NCBI RefSeq assembly: GCF_004214935.1
Contig: NZ_SFCC01000024.1
Coordinates: 1 to 64,000 of the forward strand
Source: Amycolatopsis suaedae
GTDB taxonomy: Bacteria > Actinomycetota > Actinomycetes > Mycobacteriales > Pseudonocardiaceae
Direction: 5' to 3'
Length of the DNA: 64,000 nt
Positions 61,368-64,000 of the stretch are shown piece by piece. Both the position numbers and the translations under genes were made by a program. How positions within the stretch are numbered: position 1 is the stretch's first letter; each line of letters opens with the position of its first letter. The notes below the pieces were generated by a model. The model did not search any database, had not been told where the DNA came from, and saw only the letters and a list, made by a program, of their open reading frames with translations.

Positions 61368-62756
61368 ATGGCGCAGGCGGGTGACGGCGGGCTGCTCGCC
61401 CCCGCGTGGGCGGCGACCGGGGTGGACGCCCTGGCCGACGACGCCGCCTGGGTGCGGGCCATGCTGTCGGTGGAGGCGGCGCTGGCCCGGGCGCAGGCAC
61501 GGCTGGGCGTGGTGCCCGCCGAGGCCGCCGCCGTCATCACGCGGGTGGCAGGCGACGTCCTGCCGCCCGATCTCGCCGACGGTGTCCGCGCCACCGGCAA
61601 CCCGGTGGTCGCGCTGGTCGCCGGGCTCACCGCGGCCGTGCGGGAGCGCGACCCGGCCGCCGCCGAGCACGTGCACCGCGGCGCCACCAGCCAGGACATC
61701 CTGGACACCGCCGCCATGCTGGTCGCGGCGCGGGTGCTGCGCCAGGTCCGCGCGGACCTGGACGCCACCGCGGCGGCCCTGGCCGGGCTGGCCGAGCGGC
61801 ACCGGGACACCCCGATGGCCGGGCGCACGCTGACCCAGCACGCCGTGCCGGTGACGTTCGGCCTGCGGGCCGCGGGCTGGCTGCGGCTCGTGCTCGACGC
61901 GACCGACCGGGTGGACCGGCTGCTGGACGGCGGGCTGCCGGTGTCGCTCGGTGGCGCCGCCGGAACGCTGGCCGGCTACCAGGAGCAGGCGCGTCTTGCC
62001 GGAGCGGGCGGCGCGTCCGGCCTGCCCGGTGCGGTGGCGGCCGAACTCGGCCTGGCCGAGCCGGTGCTGCCCTGGCACGGCCTGCGAACGCCGGTCGCGG
62101 ACCTGGCCGCCGTGCTCGCGTTCACCGGTGGCGCGCTGGGCAAGATCGCCGCCGACGTGCAGGTGCTGTCCCGGACCGAGATCGGCGAGGTCGCCGAGGA
62201 GACCGCGCCGGGCAGGGGCGCGTCCTCGGCCATGCCGCAGAAGCGCAACCCGGTGTACGCCACGCTGGTCGCCACCGCCGCGCGGCAGATCCCGGCGCAG
62301 ACCCTGGTGCTGTGGCAGTCGATGCCGGCCGAGGACGAGCGATCGGCCGGGGCGTGGCACGCGGAGTGGCAGCCGCTGCGGGAGGCGCTGCGGCTGACCG
62401 GGGGAGCGGCCGCCAACGCCGAGCGGCTGTGTGCCGGCCTGCGGGTGTTTCCCGACCGGATGCGGGCCAACCTCGGGCTCACCGGTGCCGCCGTGGTGTC
62501 GGAGCGGATCAGCGCCGTGCTGGCGCCGGTCGTCGGCAGGCAGGCGGCCAAACGGTTGCTCGCCGAGGCCGTGGCGGCGGAGGGGGACCGGGCCTTTCCC
62601 GAGGTGCTGGCCGAGCTGGCCGCCCGGGACGGCCACCGGATCGACGCCGGCTGGATTGCCACGCTGCTCGACCCCGCCGCTTACCTGGGCCAGGCAGGCG
62701 ACCTGGTGGATCGGGTGCTGGATTCCTACCACAAGCGCGGAACCGCGCGCGTGTAA
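61368..62756 (+). CDS. pcaB: 3-carboxy-cis,cis-muconate cycloisomerase-like lyase
   Basis: A 462-residue member of the fumarase/aspartase superfamily. The signature is GRGASSAMPQKRNP (with catalytic Ser), and HRGATSQDILDTA and TLTQHAVPVTFG are the other two conserved regions. These fit bacterial 3-carboxymuconate cycloisomerase (protocatechuate path) better than adenylosuccinate lyase. No other protocatechuate gene is in the window, so the pathway link is unproven. ATG 61368 has a -10 box six bases upstream and appears leaderless. Confidence 0.8.
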   Translation: MAQAGDGGLLAPAWAATGVDALADDAAWVRAMLSVEAALARAQARLGVVPAEAAAVITRVAGDVLPPDLADGVRATGNPVVALVAGLTAAVRERDPAAAEHVHRGATSQDILDTAAMLVAARVLRQVRADLDATAAALAGLAERHRDTPMAGRTLTQHAVPVTFGLRAAGWLRLVLDATDRVDRLLDGGLPVSLGGAAGTLAGYQEQARLAGAGGASGLPGAVAAELGLAEPVLPWHGLRTPVADLAAVLAFTGGALGKIAADVQVLSRTEIGEVAEETAPGRGASSAMPQKRNPVYATLVATAARQIPAQTLVLWQSMPAEDERSAGAWHAEWQPLREALRLTGGAAANAERLCAGLRVFPDRMRANLGLTGAAVVSERISAVLAPVVGRQAAKRLLAEAVAAEGDRAFPEVLAELAARDGHRIDAGWIATLLDPAAYLGQAGDLVDRVLDSYHKRGTARV

Positions 62757-62912
62757 GAAAATCAATTTTAACTCGACGGTAAACAGGACCGTGGTCCGTA
62801 TTCGAGTGGCGACAAAGCTCTGGGTATTCCGCCGTGAACCCATTGTTCACCGAAGGTTGGCGGCCATCATTACTTGCCGGCCGGTTAGCTGAGGCGGTCA
62901 CTGGGTCGGCTG

Positions 62913-62941
62913 TTGACGCCCCGGACCCGCTACGGTAGTGA
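62913..62941 (+). promoter_or_regulatory. Candidate promoter in the GC-poor region
   Basis: TTGACG (62913-62918) and TAGTGA (62936-62941) are 17 bases apart, a good housekeeping-type promoter. The first sizeable downstream frame is the LmbU-type gene about 690 bases away, so the transcript would have a long leader. Confidence 0.4.
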
Positions 62942-63374
62942 AACCTGTTCGTGATCGGGACGGCTGCCCTTCGGTCGGCCCGGCCGTGGCTCGCTGACCT
63001 GCGGTTATTCCGCTTCTGGATCGGTTCCAGATTAATCGTCGGCCTGGCATTAGTCGAAATACATCGTTATCGTCGTCGTCAGATGAACTTCGTCTCATGT
63101 CAAGAGCGGTCGTCGCCCTTGACTCGCACGTGGGTCGAGATCCGCCTTCTGGGCTAGTGACAGTGGTTCGCAGCGTGATAATGTGGCTTAGGTTGCAGCT
63201 AACGACAAATTCGCTGCGACCGATGGGGTGAGTTTGAGCATGGGGGTCGTCTCTCGCGGTGTTCGGCGGTCTGTCGACCGTACGGATGTGAGCCGCTCTC
63301 ATGAATGTGTGTGAATGTTGTTTTGCGTGAATTAATGCGGTTGTGGGTTGTCCCGGCTGGTGAAGGGAGGTTTC

Positions 63375-63434
63375 GTGGTGTCTGACCGGAGCGAGCGCGG
63401 CGGCGGTGGTGCCGGGGCGCGTTCCGGCGGGTAG
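63375..63434 (+). CDS. Possible 19-residue leader peptide
   Basis: GTGGTG at 63375 is preceded by GAAGGGAGG four to eight bases upstream, the best ribosome-binding site in this gap. The frame encodes VVSDRSERGGGGAGARSGG and ends in TAG. It lies about 200 bases before the LmbU-type gene and may be a leader or upstream control frame. No other evidence supports it. Confidence 0.3.
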   Translation: MVSDRSERGGGGAGARSGG

Positions 63435-63637
63435 TACCCGGTTGTTCTGGTGGCATGAGCGCGGTTTGGCCGATCACAACGTCGTGTGGGGCTGATCGGT
63501 TGCCGAGGGTGGATACCGAGTTCTGGAGCCGGCGTAGGGCTGTGGGGCCTGATGCCGGCGCCGAAGGAGTCGCGCCGGCCACGTACTGACCGTCGCGCCC
63601 GTGGGCGGGCGGACGGATTGCATCACAAAACTGGGAT

Positions 63638-64000
63638 ATGGGGGCTGATGTGGGAAACTCGAGCAATGCCGAAAGTAAGACCAACCGGAGCGCGCCGAGA
63701 CTGAGCGTGCCACCACGGCAGGGACCTCCGATGCCGCCCGCGCCTCGCTCCGAGGCACGGCCGCTGGCCAAGGGGGCGCTGACCAGGCGGACCAGCCTGA
63801 GTCTGCCGCCGTCGATTCCAATGGACGAGTGGAGTCAGATCGGCCGGCAGATCCACGCTATCTCCGACTCCTCCGCCTGGTGGCTCGGGGACTGGCTCAT
63901 CTACGGCCAGTCGCAGTACCCGGACCGCTACAAGCGGGCCATCGAGGAAACGTCACTGGATTACCAGACGCTGCGCAACTACGCGTGGGTCGCGCGGCAG
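63638..64000 (+). CDS. LmbU/NovE-family transcriptional regulator (5' part)
   Basis: The first 121 codons are visible; the gene continues past the window edge. After a variable, Pro/Ser-rich head of about 50 residues comes the conserved start of the LmbU family: LSLPPSIPMDEWSQIGRQIH, then ISDSSAWWLGDWLIYGQ and PDRYKRAIEETSLDYQTLRN followed by YAWVARQ. LmbU activates lincomycin biosynthesis, and NovE, CloE and HmtD are relatives in other antibiotic clusters. The start is uncertain: ATG 63638, GTG 63650 (GGGGG five bases upstream), GTG 63707 or ATG 63731. Confidence 0.85.
   Translation, partial: MGADVGNSSNAESKTNRSAPRLSVPPRQGPPMPPAPRSEARPLAKGALTRRTSLSLPPSIPMDEWSQIGRQIHAISDSSAWWLGDWLIYGQSQYPDRYKRAIEETSLDYQTLRNYAWVARQ

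Larger units (their letters stand above)
62757..63637. other. GC-poor intergenic region before an LmbU-type gene
   Basis: These 881 bases contain no convincing long gene. GC content falls visibly (about 47-48% in the lines at 62761 and 63301) from well over 70% in the flanking genes. It holds a GTGAAC-N5-GTTCAC dyad at 62834-62850, a promoter-like pair at 62913-62941, a -10-like GATAAT at 63177-63182, and a short frame with a strong ribosome-binding site at 63375. It looks like a regulatory region, perhaps at the edge of acquired DNA. Confidence 0.7.

Noticed and set aside
62898-63302. Minus-strand 134-codon frame in the GC-poor gap, and a plus-strand 68-codon frame at 62951
   Set aside because: Both lack third-position GC bias, ribosome-binding sites and any recognisable protein pattern.
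1-64000. tRNA or rRNA genes
   Set aside because: I looked for GGTTCGA-type T-loops with CCA-side stems and conserved rRNA stretches and saw none.

Overview
The window is high-GC actinobacterial DNA (visually about 70-75% GC with strong third-position GC). It has a single EmbC-type arabinosyltransferase, a FolP2-type pterin-binding protein, an HRP1-like CBS protein, a conservon (cvnABCD) and many glycoside hydrolases. Together these point to a Pseudonocardiales organism of the Amycolatopsis kind, whose walls contain arabinogalactan. The genus call is inference. I see no rRNA, tRNA, CRISPR array, insertion sequence or prophage.

Layout, left to right. 1-700: tail of an unknown gene and a repeat cluster. 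0.7-12.7 kb: housekeeping and envelope genes: sortase-like protein, Ppx/GppA phosphatase, SDR dehydrogenase, a GH65 phosphorylase with its beta-phosphoglucomutase, the Emb arabinosyltransferase, CobU, a hydrolase and FolP2. 13-18.3 kb: an FtsX/ABC export pair divergent from a DesK/NarL-type two-component system. 18.3-19.5 kb: CBS, DUF3618 and holin-X stress/envelope genes. 19.5-25.8 kb: UdgX, then a tightly coupled pyruvate oxidase - phosphoketolase - acetate kinase-like - hydrolase-like operon centred on acetyl phosphate. 26-29.7 kb: secreted sugar-related proteins ending in a GH92 alpha-mannosidase. 30-33.8 kb: a complete conservon. 34.2-36 kb: RecQ.

36.1-54.8 kb is a rhamnose locus. Two exported GH78 alpha-L-rhamnosidases come first, then a TetR/oxidoreductase pair with a perfect 10+10 bp operator. 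A LacI-family repressor follows, divergent from an ABC importer, rhamnose isomerase, bifunctional rhamnulose-1-phosphate aldolase/dehydrogenase, a stand-alone LuxR-type helix-turn-helix protein and rhamnulokinase. LacI-type operators sit on both sides of the divergent promoter region. Hydrolases release rhamnose outside, the importer brings it in, and the last enzymes convert it to dihydroxyacetone phosphate and lactaldehyde/lactate.

54.8-62.8 kb: a membrane-anchored winged-helix protein, a hydrolase, a Fpg/Nei glycosylase, a second two-component system, a Pit phosphate transporter with its DUF47 partner, and a CMLE-like lyase. 62.8-64 kb: an 880-base, GC-poor gap ending in the start of an LmbU/NovE-family regulator, a family otherwise known from antibiotic clusters. 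A secondary-metabolite cluster may therefore begin at the right edge.

The most distinctive non-coding signal is a family of long palindromic repeats. They fill all four convergent gene gaps longer than about 100 bases and, as far as I can see, no other gap. Several genes also look like degenerate enzymes: a sortase without its usual His, an acetate kinase without its metal-binding Glu, and two alpha/beta hydrolases missing catalytic residues.
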